From: Pseudolysinimonas kribbensis
Lineage (GTDB): Bacteria; Actinomycetota; Actinomycetes; Actinomycetales; Microbacteriaceae
DNA length: 64,000 bases
Direction of reading: 5' to 3'
Assembly: GCF_030161895.1 (NCBI RefSeq)
Contig: NZ_BSVB01000001.1
Coordinates: 744,001 to 808,000 of the forward strand
Both the position numbers and the translations under genes were made by a program. The notes below the pieces were generated by a model that worked only from the letters and a program-made list of their open reading frames with translations, did no database searches and was not told the DNA's origin. Shown in pieces: positions 51,617 through 61,197 of the stretch. How positions within the stretch are numbered: the stretch's first letter is position 1; each line of letters starts with the position of its first letter.

Positions 51617-51943
51617 TCAGCCCTTCAGGGTCAGGTGGATCAGGATGCGCGCGGGCGCCGCCTCGGTCGCCCCGGACACGACGAGCCGCAACCAGTTGCC
51701 GAAGACGGTGAGCGGCAGCTCGGCGAGCGCCTCGGATCCCCGGAGCGCGACCGGCGCCCCTCGGCGGATCCAGGTGATCCCGTCCGGCGAGACCTCGGCC
51801 GCGACGGAGAGGTCAGGATGCCCGCCCTCCGCCTGGAGGAAGAACACGGCTTCGCTCGCCCATCCGGCCTCGTAGGGCAGGGTCGCGTGGTCGCCGCTGA
51901 TCCGCACCCGGCGGGTGAGGACGGAGGTGTTGGTGGTCAGCAT
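51617..51943 (-). CDS. Small beta-rich protein of unknown function (pair S, copy 1)
   Basis: 108 aa, no signal peptide or membrane segment. Shares with the protein at 60850-61185 the motifs SPDGITW (SPDGINW there), FGNWLRL (FGHWLRL) and a C-terminal strand ending TLKG (ELKE). Predicted all-beta. In both loci it directly follows the larger partner, so the two probably form one complex. Function not recognised. Confidence 0.75.
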   Translation of the reverse strand: MLTTNTSVLTRRVRISGDHATLPYEAGWASEAVFFLQAEGGHPDLSVAAEVSPDGITWIRRGAPVALRGSEALAELPLTVFGNWLRLVVSGATEAAPARILIHLTLKG

Positions 51944-51985
51944 GGTCCTGCCTTCGATGGGGAGAACGGATATCGGCGGCGTCGG

Positions 51986-52915
51986 TCACTCGGTCGAGTA
52001 GACGACCGAGTCGAGGAAGAGATGGACGGAGCGGTCCGTGTCGGTCTCGACGAAGAAGACCGGATTGATGAGGTTGTCGATCGACTTGTACCCCTTGGTC
52101 AGGGTCGGCTGCAGCCCGCGCATGTCGAACACGCGGTCCATCGACTGGAGCTCGATGTACTCCCGCTTCTTCACGTCCACCGTGAGGCGCAGGTACAGCC
52201 AGTTCACCTTGTCGGGGCTCTCGTTGTAGAGCAGGTCCTGCTCGCCTCCGGGCACCCACTGGTACCCGTCGCCGGAGCCGTCGGCGAAACGACGTCCGTA
52301 CCACTGGTTGTCGACGCCGGGCACGCACCAGCCCTTCTCCACGCCGAAGCTCCAGTCCGTCGGCGTGACGCCGTCGGCGACCCGGTAGTACTGCCACTTC
52401 TTCACCAGATTGCCGCCGAGCGAGTTCACGTAGCGCACCCCCGGCATGTAGCGGTACTCCGAGTCCTGCACGTCGAAGAAGAACCCGAAGGCCCGGATGT
52501 CCTCCTCGCCGAGCCCCACCCTGTCCTGGGTCGGGGTGTACGAGTACCAGGTCTCGATCTGGATCTTCGACGGGTCGCCGAAACGGGACAGCCGCTTGAT
52601 CGCGTGCCCCATGCTGCCGGGCCGCGGCGGCTCGGTGTGCGGACCGCCCGTCGGCGCGGTCGAGAGCTTGAGCGAGTAGGTGCCCTCCATGGAGCCGTGC
52701 GACGAGGCGAACCGCATCGACGCCGAGCTCAGCATCGTCGGCGCCCAGCTCGAGAGGTCGACGACCGAGTCGAACGACTCGTAGTCGTCGTAGACGAAGT
52801 TGGGCGTGAGGTCCATCCAGCCGTTGAACCCGGTGTCGAAATCGTCGTAGGTGATGACGCGCTCGAGCGGGTTGTACTTCTCGAGACCGCGTTCGTAGCT
52901 CAGGAACTTCTGCAT
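51986..52915 (-). CDS. Beta-sandwich-like protein of unknown function (pair L, copy 1)
   Basis: 309 aa, apparently cytoplasmic. It shares with the 320-aa protein at 59879-60841 the framework KYNPLxRxxTxDDFxxGxxGW, GTYSxKL, GVRYxN, VxKWxY, NExPxKxNW and a final FLDSVV. The pattern suggests a jelly-roll/lectin-like fold. Strong ribosome site GAGGAGAG. It lies 16 bp after the FAD oxidoreductase gene. No characterised family recognised. Confidence 0.78.
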   Translation of the reverse strand: MQKFLSYERGLEKYNPLERVITYDDFDTGFNGWMDLTPNFVYDDYESFDSVVDLSSWAPTMLSSASMRFASSHGSMEGTYSLKLSTAPTGGPHTEPPRPGSMGHAIKRLSRFGDPSKIQIETWYSYTPTQDRVGLGEEDIRAFGFFFDVQDSEYRYMPGVRYVNSLGGNLVKKWQYYRVADGVTPTDWSFGVEKGWCVPGVDNQWYGRRFADGSGDGYQWVPGGEQDLLYNESPDKVNWLYLRLTVDVKKREYIELQSMDRVFDMRGLQPTLTKGYKSIDNLINPVFFVETDTDRSVHLFLDSVVYSTE

Positions 52916-52931
52916 GCTCTCTCCTCAGGTC

Positions 52932-54257
52932 CTATGCCGGGATCCGGCAGTTGTCGAAGTCGACGATGGCGCCCTGGTCGATCAGGGTGCGGCGGAGCAG
53001 GGCGACATCCCCGTCGGGGATGGCGTGGCCGGTGCGGAAGGCCAGCGCTGCGGCCGTGCCCGCGCCCTGCCCCATGGCCATGCACGTGGCCATGACCCGT
53101 GCCGAGCCGAATCCGGGTCCGTCGGCGCTCAGACAGCGACCGGCGGTGATGAGGTTGACGCTGCCCTGGGGGATGAGGCAGCCGAGCGGGATGTTGTACT
53201 CCTGCCGCGGGATCACGAAATCGAGCTGGTCGTTGCCGTCGGTCTCGTGGATGTCGATGACGTGCGCGCCCTTCGCGATGGTGTCTGGGAACGCCTTGGG
53301 GTTCAGGATGTCGTCCCTCGTCAGCTCGTGGCGGCCGACGATGTGGTACGTCTCGCGCACCCCGGTCTGGATGCCCGACTTCGCGAGCCAGGCGTGCTCG
53401 AACTCCGGGAAGTTCTCGCGCAGCACGTCGATGATCAGGTGCAGGTTCTCGCGCATGCTGCACTCGGTGCGGGTGAACCATTCGGGATCGCTGGCGTCCG
53501 TCGGCTCGCGCAGGAGGTTGATGCTGACCATGCCCTCGTGGAAGAACTTGTTGATCCAGGGGCCGCCGAAGATGGGGATGCGGCCCTGCTCGTGCAGCTC
53601 GGCCAGCTTGTCCCGGATGACGTCGGAGATCGGCAGCACCCCGTTGACCGCGTCGCCGAACGTGTAGGCCAGGGCGTCGGTGTCGACCCCGCCCAGCTGG
53701 AACCACAGGGATGCCGGCTGCAGCACGTCTCCCTTGACCGTCGGCAGGCCGGCGGCCCGCACGATGTCGGCGTCGCCGGTGCAGTCGATGAACACGGCGC
53801 CCTCGTACGCCACCCGGCCGGCCTTGTTCTGCAGTACGACGTGGGTGACGCGGCCGTCCTCGACGACGCAGTCGGAGATCCAGGAGTGGTAGAGCAGGGT
53901 GACGCCGCTGTCGAGGAGCAGTCGCTGCGCCGCGAGCTTCAGGACCTCGTCGTTGACGGGGTAGTTGCCGCTGTCGAGCGAGACGTTGGCGCCGTCGAGC
54001 TCCGCCGCCATCCTCATGAGCTCGAGGGGGATCCCGCCGATGTGCTGCTTGCTGTTGATGCGGAACTCGCTGATCGGCGTCACGAGCGCGCTCGTCGACA
54101 TGCCGCCGATGAACCCGTAGCGCTCGATCAGGAGCGTCCGGGCGCCGTTGCGCGCGGCGGCCGCCGCCGCGATGAGACCCGCGGGACCCCCGCCGCAGAC
54201 GATGACGTCGTAGCTGCCGGCGACCGGGATGTCCCGGCTCTTCTCCGTGATGAACAC
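52932..54257 (-). CDS. FAD-dependent oxidoreductase
   Basis: 441 aa. FAD-binding N-terminus YDVIVCGGGPAGLIAAAAAARNG and ERYGFIGGMSTSALV, then IDCTGDADIVRAAG and C-terminal TAGRCLSADGPGFGSARVM, as in the FAD_oxidored group. No signal peptide. GTG start at 54257. Sits between a binding-protein gene and the unknown pair, so it probably oxidises the imported compound. Substrate unknown. Confidence 0.87.
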   Translation of the reverse strand: MFITEKSRDIPVAGSYDVIVCGGGPAGLIAAAAAARNGARTLLIERYGFIGGMSTSALVTPISEFRINSKQHIGGIPLELMRMAAELDGANVSLDSGNYPVNDEVLKLAAQRLLLDSGVTLLYHSWISDCVVEDGRVTHVVLQNKAGRVAYEGAVFIDCTGDADIVRAAGLPTVKGDVLQPASLWFQLGGVDTDALAYTFGDAVNGVLPISDVIRDKLAELHEQGRIPIFGGPWINKFFHEGMVSINLLREPTDASDPEWFTRTECSMRENLHLIIDVLRENFPEFEHAWLAKSGIQTGVRETYHIVGRHELTRDDILNPKAFPDTIAKGAHVIDIHETDGNDQLDFVIPRQEYNIPLGCLIPQGSVNLITAGRCLSADGPGFGSARVMATCMAMGQGAGTAAALAFRTGHAIPDGDVALLRRTLIDQGAIVDFDNCRIPA

Positions 54258-54295
54258 GCGCTCTCTGATTCCCTGGTCGATGCGGGCGGGGCGTC

Positions 54296-54330
54296 GTGGC
54301 GCGGGGCGGCGATCCGCCGCCCCGCGCCAC
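54296..54330 (-). terminator. 16-bp GC hairpin between the binding protein and the FAD oxidoreductase
   Basis: Perfect stem GTGGCGCGGGGCGGCG/CGCCGCCCCGCGCCAC with 3-nt loop, 7 bp after the binding-protein stop. No T-tract. Likely a partial terminator or mRNA-stabilising stem giving more binding protein than downstream enzymes. Confidence 0.65.
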
Positions 54331-54337
54331 GCTCGAT

Positions 54338-55876
54338 TCAGTTGGTGAGGTAGACCCCGCTCCAGTCGATGAACTCCGACGGCGGGATCTTCAGACCCTT
54401 GACGGTCTTCAGGGCCGCGACGTTCGACGTGGACTGGAACAGCGGGATCGCCGGAACGTCCTTCGCCATGATGTTCACGACCTTCTGGTACAGGTCCTTG
54501 CGCTCCCCTGCATCGGTCGCCTGCTGCGCCTTGGTCATGAGCGCGTCGAGGTCCGGGTTGCAGTACCCGAGCCGCTTCGCGGCGCAGCTGTACAGGCGGT
54601 TCAGCGTGTAGTCGGCATCCCCGGTGATCGTCTGGTTGGGCTGGAGGTCCATGTCCCACTTCAGAGCGGTGAAGTCGGCGAGCCAGCTCGTGCCGTCCTC
54701 CGCACGCGGCTGGACGGTGATGCCCACCGACTTCCAGGCGGAGACGAACGCCGTCGCCAGGTCGTTCAGCCCGGAGTTGGCCGTGCTGAAGATGACGTCG
54801 GTGCTGAAGCCGTTCGGGTACCCGGCGTCGGCGAGGAGCTTCTTCGCGTCCTCCGGGTCGTACTTCGGCATCCCCTCGGCCGGCAGGCAGCCGAAGGCCG
54901 CCGACGGGCAGAAGGAGTCCATCGTCGACGCGGTTTCGCCGTACAGGCTCTTCACGATCGTCGGCAGGTCGAGCGCCTCCCACATGGCCTTGCGGACGCG
55001 CACGTCGTCGAGCGGCTTGTGCTGGTTCTCGAACCACAGGAAGTAGTACGTCAGACCGGACCTCTGGGTGAAGGTGACGTTCGACATCCCCTTGACCGTG
55101 GGGATCTGGTCGTTGGTGACGTCGTTCAGCACCTGCACCTGCCCGTTGGACAACGCGGTGATCTTCGCGTTGGTGTCGGTGATCAGCTTGAAGGTCACCG
55201 TCTTGAGCTTCGCCTTGGTGCCCCAGTAGCTCTTGTTCCGCGTGAGCGTGACGTGGTCGTTCGGCACGTAGTCGCTGAGCACGAACGCGCCGGTGCCGAC
55301 CGGCTTGCTCCACGCGGCGTCGTCCGTCGCGGCCCCCTCGCCGATGTAGACGAGCGCGAGGATGCCGACGAGGGTTCCCGTCGGCGCCTTGGTGTGGACC
55401 GTGAACGTGCCGGCGGAGTCGTCCGCCTCGTAGGAGGTGATCACGGAGAGGGCGGCCGCGAGCGCCTGCTTCTGGGCGATGTAGCGGTCGAAGCTGTTCT
55501 TCACGTTCGTGGCGGTGAAGTCGGCGCCGTCGCTGAACTTCACGTTCTTACGCAGCTTGAACACCAGGGTGGTCGGGTCGGTCCAGTCCCACGATGTCGC
55601 CAGCTGCGGCTCCGGGACGGACTTGTCGTTGAGCTTGACCAGCGCCTGCAGGACGTTGGACATCACCTGGTTCGTGCCCATCTCGAGCGGGTTCTTCGTC
55701 ACATCGGTGCTCGGCACCGCGTAGTTGGGGACGAAGGTGAGGTTCTGCTTGGCGTCGGGGAGGGCCGCGCCCGACGTATACGGGGTGCCGCCGGAGCTGC
55801 ACCCGGTGAGGGCGAGGGCGACGGCCGCGGTCGCGGCCGCGAGCCCCAGCAGCCCCTTGCGGAATGGGGATGTCAT
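54338..55876 (-). CDS. Peptide/sugar-type ABC substrate-binding lipoprotein (family 5)
   Basis: 512 aa. Lipobox LTGC after a short signal peptide; family 5 features (FKLRKNVKFSDG; PVGTGAFVLSDY; YDPEDAKKLLADAGYPNG). Ribosome site AAAGGAGA before ATG 55876. Unusually it follows the permease and ATPase genes. Family 5 proteins bind peptides, nickel or oligosaccharides; enzymes nearby favour a glycoside. Confidence 0.92.
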   Translation of the reverse strand: MTSPFRKGLLGLAAATAAVALALTGCSSGGTPYTSGAALPDAKQNLTFVPNYAVPSTDVTKNPLEMGTNQVMSNVLQALVKLNDKSVPEPQLATSWDWTDPTTLVFKLRKNVKFSDGADFTATNVKNSFDRYIAQKQALAAALSVITSYEADDSAGTFTVHTKAPTGTLVGILALVYIGEGAATDDAAWSKPVGTGAFVLSDYVPNDHVTLTRNKSYWGTKAKLKTVTFKLITDTNAKITALSNGQVQVLNDVTNDQIPTVKGMSNVTFTQRSGLTYYFLWFENQHKPLDDVRVRKAMWEALDLPTIVKSLYGETASTMDSFCPSAAFGCLPAEGMPKYDPEDAKKLLADAGYPNGFSTDVIFSTANSGLNDLATAFVSAWKSVGITVQPRAEDGTSWLADFTALKWDMDLQPNQTITGDADYTLNRLYSCAAKRLGYCNPDLDALMTKAQQATDAGERKDLYQKVVNIMAKDVPAIPLFQSTSNVAALKTVKGLKIPPSEFIDWSGVYLTN

Positions 55877-55941
55877 TGCGATCTCCTTTGATTTCTTGAC
55901 GGTGGTGCGTTGGGGTGTCCGCCCGGGTGACCGGGAGGAGT

Positions 55942-56772
55942 TCATGACGCCGGATCCAGCCACGGGCGCACCACCGGGACGGCGGCCAGCAACGCCTTCG
56001 TGTACTCGTCCTGCGGGTCCTCGAACAGCTCGCGTGTTCCGTTCTGCTCGACGACCACGCCCTTGTTGAGCACGAGCACGCGATCGCACAGGTGCTCGAT
56101 CACGGAGAGGTCGTGCGAGATGAAGAGGTAGGCGAGCCCGAATTCGGTCTGCAGGTCGTCCAGCAGATTCAGCACCTGCGCCTGCACGGACACGTCCAGG
56201 GCGGAGACCGCCTCGTCGCAGATGATGAGCTTCGGCCGCAGCGCGAGGGCGCGGGCGATGCCGATGCGCTGACGCTGACCACCCGAGAACTGGTGGGGGT
56301 AGCGACTGGCGTAGTCGGGGTTCATCCCGACGCGCTCCATCAGCTCCTTCGCCTCCGCGGTCCAGCGATTGCTCGGCACGATGCCGCGGTGCACGCGCCA
56401 TGCCTCGGCGATGAGGTCCCGCACGGTCAGCCGCGGGTTCAGTGAGGCGTAAGGGTCCTGGAAGACCATCTGCATGTCCCGGCGCACGCCCTTCATGCGC
56501 CGCGAGGAGTACCCGGAGATGCTCCTGCCCTCGAATTCGATGTCGCCGTCGCTGGGCTTGACGAGGCCGATGACGGTGCGCGCGATGGTCGACTTGCCCG
56601 AACCGGACTCCCCGACCAGTCCGACCGTCTCACCGGCCCGCACATCGAAGCTGACGTCGCTGACCGCGAGGTTCTCGCCGATCGATCGCATGAGGACCGA
56701 GGAGCGGATCGGATAGGCGACCTTGAGGTGCGTCACCCGCAGCAGGGGCGGATCGCCCGCGGTGTCAGCCAT
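55942..56772 (-). CDS. ABC importer ATPase, DppF/OppF type
   Basis: 276 aa. Walker [12 protein letters not shown], signature [15 protein letters not shown], Walker B LIICDEAVSALDV and switch His ISHDLSV. Intact, with the C-terminal DppF tail shortened. Overlaps the partner ATPase gene by 8 bp. Energises import with the DppB/C-type permeases. Confidence 0.93.
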   Translation of the reverse strand: MADTAGDPPLLRVTHLKVAYPIRSSVLMRSIGENLAVSDVSFDVRAGETVGLVGESGSGKSTIARTVIGLVKPSDGDIEFEGRSISGYSSRRMKGVRRDMQMVFQDPYASLNPRLTVRDLIAEAWRVHRGIVPSNRWTAEAKELMERVGMNPDYASRYPHQFSGGQRQRIGIARALALRPKLIICDEAVSALDVSVQAQVLNLLDDLQTEFGLAYLFISHDLSVIEHLCDRVLVLNKGVVVEQNGTRELFEDPQDEYTKALLAAVPVVRPWLDPAS

Positions 56773-57798
56773 GCGCGAGCACCTCCTCCGAGCGGTGGCA
56801 CGCCGCCTCATGCCCCGGAAGCCAGCCGACCGGCTGCCGCAGCGGCGGCTCCACCGTCCGGCAGATGTCGGTGGCGAAGGGGCAGCGTGGGTGGAAGCTG
56901 CATCCCGCGGGCAGCGCGAGCAGATTGGGCGGGGAGCCGACGATCGGGGTGAGCCGCTTGCCGATGTCGCTGGTGCTCGGAATCGAGTCCAGCAGGCCGC
57001 GGGTGTAGGGATGCGCCGGGTGGTCGTAGACCTCGCGGATCGTCCCGGTCTCCACGATCCGGCCGGCGTACATGATCGCCGTCCGCTCCGCGACGTCGGC
57101 GACGACACCGAGGTCGTGGCTGATGAGGATCATCGCCATCCCGGTCTCGGCCTGCAGGTCGGCGAGCAGATTCATGATCTGCTTCTGGACGGTGACGTCG
57201 AGGGCCGTCGTCGGCTCGTCGGCGATCAGCAGCCTCGGGCCGAGGGCGATCGCCATCGCGATCATGATCCGCTGGCGCTGTCCGCCGGAGAACTGATGCG
57301 GGTAGTCGCGGATCCGCTTCTCGGCGTTCGGGATGCCGACGTGCTTGAGCAGGTCGAGCGCCCGCGCCCAGGCCTCCTTCTTGCCCATGCCCTGTCGGCG
57401 CCGGAAGGGCTCGGCGACCTGGTAGCCGATCGAGAAGACGGGGTTCAGCGAGCTCAGCGGGTCCTGGAAGATCATCGCGATCTCGGTCGCGCAGAGCTCG
57501 CGCACCTGCTTGACCGGCTCGTGCGCCAGGTCGCGGCCCCGGTAGATGATCCGGCCGCCCGCGATCGAGCCGGCGGGCTTGGGCAGCAGGGCCATGATCG
57601 CCTGGGCCGTGACCGACTTGCCCGAACCGGACTCCCCAGCACGGCGAGCGTCTCCCCCGCGTGCACGTCGAAGCTCACGCCGTCCAGCGCCCGCACGACC
57701 CCGGCCGACGTGGAGAACTCCACCTGCAGGTTCTGCACGCTCAGCAACGGCTCGGTGCCCGAGCCGGGCTCGACCGCCGCGGTGCGCGTCATCGTCAT
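56765..57798 (-). CDS. ABC importer ATPase, DppD/OppD type
   Basis: 344 aa after correcting one break at 57634-57637, which restores Walker [12 protein letters not shown]. Signature [17 protein letters not shown], Walker [14 protein letters not shown], switch ISHDLGV and the C-terminal Cys-rich oligopeptide tail ([14 protein letters not shown]). ATG 57798 shares a base with the permease TGA. Confidence 0.92.
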
Positions 57799-58690
57799 CA
57801 GGCGCTCCTCAGCCTCGGGTCGAAGCGGTCGCGGAGGGCGTCGCCGAGGATGCCGGTGGCGAGCACCAGGATCAGCAGGGCGACGCCGGGGAGGGTGGAG
57901 ATCCACCAGGCGGTCGTGAGGTACTGGGTGCCGTTGGAGATCGTGCTGCCGAGGCTCGGGGTGCCGAGCGGCACGCCGACCCCGAGGAACGACAGGGCCG
58001 CCTCCGCGAGGATCACCTGCCCGAACTCGACGGTCGCGATCACGAGGATCGGCGCCACGCAGCCCGGCAGCAGGGTGCGGAAGATCAGGTGGGCGTGACC
58101 GGCGCCGAGGGTGCGCGCCGCCTCCACGTACTCGCGCCCTTTGAGGCTCATCACCTGACTGCGCGTGACGCGGGCGAAGACCACCCAGTTCGCGATGGAC
58201 AGCACGATGATCACGTTCAGGACCCCTGGCCGAGAACGGAGGCGATCAGGATCGCCAGGAGGATCGACGGGAACGCGAGCTGGACATCCGCGATGCGCAT
58301 GAGGACCGTGTCGAACCAGCCCCCGAAGTACCCGGCCAGCAGACCGAGCAGCACCCCGACGACGCCTGCGATGAGCAGCGTGGCCGCCCCGACCAGCAGC
58401 GAGATCCGCGTGCCGTCCATCATCTCGGCGAACAGGTCGGAGCCGACCTGGTCGGTGCCGAGGATCGCGACCGACCCGTTGGAGACGACCGTCCCCGGCG
58501 GCTTCAGGCGCACGAGGAGGTCGGTGTGCAGCGGGTCGTAGTGGTACAGGATCGGCACGAGAACGGCCCCGATCGCCATGATCGCGATGACGAGCAGCGG
58601 GATCACGATCCGCGCCACGACCGCGCCGCGCGAGCGACGCCGGCCGGCTTGCACCGTCTGCACGGCGATGGTGGGGGGCAACGTGGTCAC
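57798..58690 (-). CDS. ABC importer permease, DppC type
   Basis: 297 aa after correcting one break at 58223-58226 (restoring [13 protein letters not shown]). DppC features: [20 protein letters not shown] and [20 protein letters not shown] coupling loop. GTG start overlaps the DppB stop by 4 bp. Confidence 0.91.
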
Positions 58691-59615
58691 GAGACGAGCC
58701 TCATTCTCGGATCGAGGTAGGCGTAGAGCAGGTCGACGAGCAGGTTGATGAGGACGAAGGCGACGGCGATGATGATGACGCAGGCCTGGGCGACGTTGTA
58801 GTCGCGGGTCTGGATGGACGTGACCAGCAGCCGTCCGACCCCGGGAACGAGAAGACGGTCTCGGTGATGACGGCACCGCCCAGCAGGGTGCCGAATTCGA
58901 GGCCGACGACCGTGACGATCGGGATGGTGGCGTTGCGGATCGCGTGCGGGAAGATCACCGTGCGCTCGGCCAGGCCCTTCGCCCGCGCCGTCTGGATGTA
59001 GCCCTCGCCGACGACCTCGAGCAGACCGCTGCGCGTCAGCCGGGTCAGGATCGCGATGAACGGCAGCGCGAGCACGATCGCGGGCAGGATGAGGCTCTGG
59101 GCGTTGGTGAGTCCGGCGCTCGGCAGCCACTTCAGCGTCCGGGAGAAGATCAGCAGCAGGACGACGCCGACCCAGAACCCCGGAAGGGCCTGCACCACGA
59201 GCGACGAGGTCGTGACCGCCCGATCGGCGAGGCCGTTGACCCGCAGCGCCGCGATGAGCCCCAGCGGGAAGCTCACCACGAGCGCGAGCGCGCAGGCGAG
59301 CACGGCGAGCAGCGCGGTGTTCGGCAGGACCTGCCCGATGAGGAACATCGCGGGGACGCTCTGCAGATAGGAGTTCCCGAAGTCGCCCACCACGGCCTTG
59401 CCGAGGTACTGCAGGTACTGCAGGATCAGCGGCTGATCCAGCCCCATGTCGTGACGCAGCGCGGCCAGCTGCTGCGGGGTGGCGGTCTCTCCGGCGATGA
59501 GCAGGGCGGGATCCGCGGGGACCATGCGCACGACGATGAAGACCACCGTGGCGACGCCCCAGAGGACGAAGACGGCGAGCAGCAGGCGCCGCAACACGTA
59601 GCCGAGCACGCACAT
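58687..59615 (-). CDS. ABC importer permease, DppB type
   Basis: 309 aa after correcting one break at 58839-58842 (restoring FPGVGRLLVTS). Six helices; TARAKGLAERTVIFPHAIRN coupling loop and ETVFSFPG. ATG 59615 is used, though GTG 59609 has a better-spaced GGGAG. First gene of the minus-strand operon. Confidence 0.9.
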
Positions 59616-59667
59616 CTCCCGTCCGGATCCGCTTCGATCCTGTTGCGGTGGAGGCCCGGGTCGACCT

Positions 59668-59681
59668 CGAAAACATTATCG
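59668..59681 (-). promoter_or_regulatory. LacI-type operator-like dyad before dppB
   Basis: CGATAATGTTTTCG on the minus strand has 10 of 14 positions self-complementary and contains TAATGT, a possible -10. It lies 53 bp upstream of dppB. Placed where the LacI regulator encoded at 61198 could control the operon. Confidence 0.35.
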
Positions 59682-59730
59682 CTCATGCACCCTCGCCGAT
59701 CCTCCGAGAAATGTCAAGCGCTCGCGCTAT

Positions 59731-59746
59731 CCCTGTGTTTACAGGG
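59731..59746. promoter_or_regulatory. Inverted repeat in the divergent promoter region
   Basis: CCCTGT-GTTT-ACAGGG, a perfect 6-4-6 repeat in the middle of the 263-bp gap between divergent operons. Candidate binding site; regulator unknown. Confidence 0.35.
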
Positions 59747-59791
59747 CAACACGCGTCTTGCTCGTCCTGGCGGCGCGCCGACCGGCAGTCT

Positions 59792-59820
59792 TTGACAGGA
59801 GTGAACGAGAACGCTAACTT
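59792..59820 (+). promoter_or_regulatory. Promoter of the plus-strand L2-S2-lacI-dehydrogenase run
   Basis: TTGACA (59792-59797), exactly 17 nt, then TAACTT (59815-59820). GAACGCTAAC overlaps the -10 and resembles LacI-family half-sites. AAGGAG precedes the GTG at 59879. Confidence 0.65.
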
Positions 59821-59878
59821 TGCGACAGCACGGGCCGCGCGATGGAGCGCCGGCCCCGACGATCCAAGGAGTCATCTC

Positions 59879-60841
59879 GTGTCCATCGACACCGCGAGCG
59901 TCGCAGCCGGCGTCCGCGAGGGGATGCGCAGCACCGATCTGCGCCTCTCGAAATACAACCCGTTGTCCCGGATCCTGACCTTCGACGACTTCAACGACGG
60001 AGTCCACGGCTGGGTCGAGCTCGGCGGCAACTACGACGGACGCGGATCCCTCGAGTCGCTCGACCGCCACTTCCGGGACTTCCGCCCACCGCAGCTGTCG
60101 AACGCGAACTTCTTCGACGTCGGCACGCACGGCGGCATGACCGGCACGTACTCGATGAAGCTCGCCACCCGCCGGCGTCCGGGCCACACCTCGACGGCGA
60201 TCCGGCGGCTGACGATGAGTGGGCGCGGCCTGCTGCAGATCGAGGCCTACGTCGCCTGGAAGGTGGAGGCGAACCTCGGCGGCGGCGAGGAGGCCAACAG
60301 CTACGGCGACATCACGTGGGATGCGAACTCGCATCCCTCCGAAGCGCAGTTCGGCGCCTTCACCGTCGCGACCGACCTCTGCAGCGAGGGGGTGCGCTAT
60401 CACAACGTGATGCGCTTCCAGAACACCGACTGGGACGGCCACATCGTCCAGAAGTGGATGTACCCGGTCGTCGCCGAGCCGACTCCTCACGAGCGCTTCG
60501 AGGGCAAGCACGACTACGACACCTACACCGACTTCACCGCGCCGGACCCGGACGACTGGCGGTACCTCAGCGACGTGCGGCAGGAGGCCTGCTACAACGA
60601 GGTCCCGACCAAGATCAACTGGCACTACGTGCGCTTCGTGGTCGACACCCGCACCCGCTCGAACGTCGAGCTGCAGTTCAACAGCGACGTGTACGACCTG
60701 CGCGACGTGCCGGTGCCGCCCTACGCCGAGAAGTACGAGTCGCTGGAGAACCTCCTGAACTTCTACTTCTCGGTGCGCACCCTCGGACCGCACCGCAACT
60801 TCCTCTTCCTCGACTCCGTCGTCATCTCGGCAGATTGGTGA
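59879..60841 (+). CDS. Beta-sandwich-like protein of unknown function (pair L, copy 2)
   Basis: 320 aa, no signal peptide. Paralogue of the 309-aa protein at 51986-52915: KYNPLSRILTFDDFNDG, GTYSMKLAT, GVRYHNVMRF, VQKWMYP, NEVPTKINWHYVRFV and FLFLDSVV. GTG start at 59879 with AAGGAG 8 nt upstream, directly after a strong promoter. Probably a jelly-roll-like enzyme or binding subunit; function unknown. Confidence 0.78.
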   Translation: MSIDTASVAAGVREGMRSTDLRLSKYNPLSRILTFDDFNDGVHGWVELGGNYDGRGSLESLDRHFRDFRPPQLSNANFFDVGTHGGMTGTYSMKLATRRRPGHTSTAIRRLTMSGRGLLQIEAYVAWKVEANLGGGEEANSYGDITWDANSHPSEAQFGAFTVATDLCSEGVRYHNVMRFQNTDWDGHIVQKWMYPVVAEPTPHERFEGKHDYDTYTDFTAPDPDDWRYLSDVRQEACYNEVPTKINWHYVRFVVDTRTRSNVELQFNSDVYDLRDVPVPPYAEKYESLENLLNFYFSVRTLGPHRNFLFLDSVVISADW

Positions 60842-60849
60842 GCACGACC

Positions 60850-61185
60850 ATGCGTCAATCGCAGAGCGCCGTCATCGAACGCGGTGCCGAGCTCGAGCAG
60901 GTGCTCGAGACCGAGCCCTTCGAGACGGCCTGGGCCGGGGAGGCCCGCTGGTACGTCCAGTTCCTCCGCCCCGCCCCCGGCAGCACGGTCGAGATGCGCG
61001 TCCAGATCTCACCGGACGGCATCAACTGGATCGATCACGAGTCCGTCTCGGCAGTACAATCCGAGGCGGTCGGCCTCCTGTCCATCCCCGTCGAGCGGTT
61101 CGGGCATTGGCTTCGTCTGCGCGTCGAGCAGAAGGCCGGTCAGGAATCCCCGCTGCTGCGGATCTACCTGGAGCTCAAGGAGTAG
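60850..61185 (+). CDS. Small beta-rich protein of unknown function (pair S, copy 2)
   Basis: 111 aa. Paralogue of the 108-aa protein at 51617-51943, with QISPDGINWIDH, FGHWLRLRV and LLRIYLELKE. No signal peptide. Starts 8 bp after the L2 stop, repeating the L-then-S order of the other locus, which argues for a complex. Function not recognised. Confidence 0.75.
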   Translation: MRQSQSAVIERGAELEQVLETEPFETAWAGEARWYVQFLRPAPGSTVEMRVQISPDGINWIDHESVSAVQSEAVGLLSIPVERFGHWLRLRVEQKAGQESPLLRIYLELKE

Positions 61186-61197
61186 GCGGAGGCGGCG

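Noticed and set aside
59648..59878. Longer N-terminus for the L2 protein
   Set aside because: The extension would cover the TTGACA/TAACTT promoter and has no similarity to the L1 paralogue; GTG 59879 has a good ribosome site.
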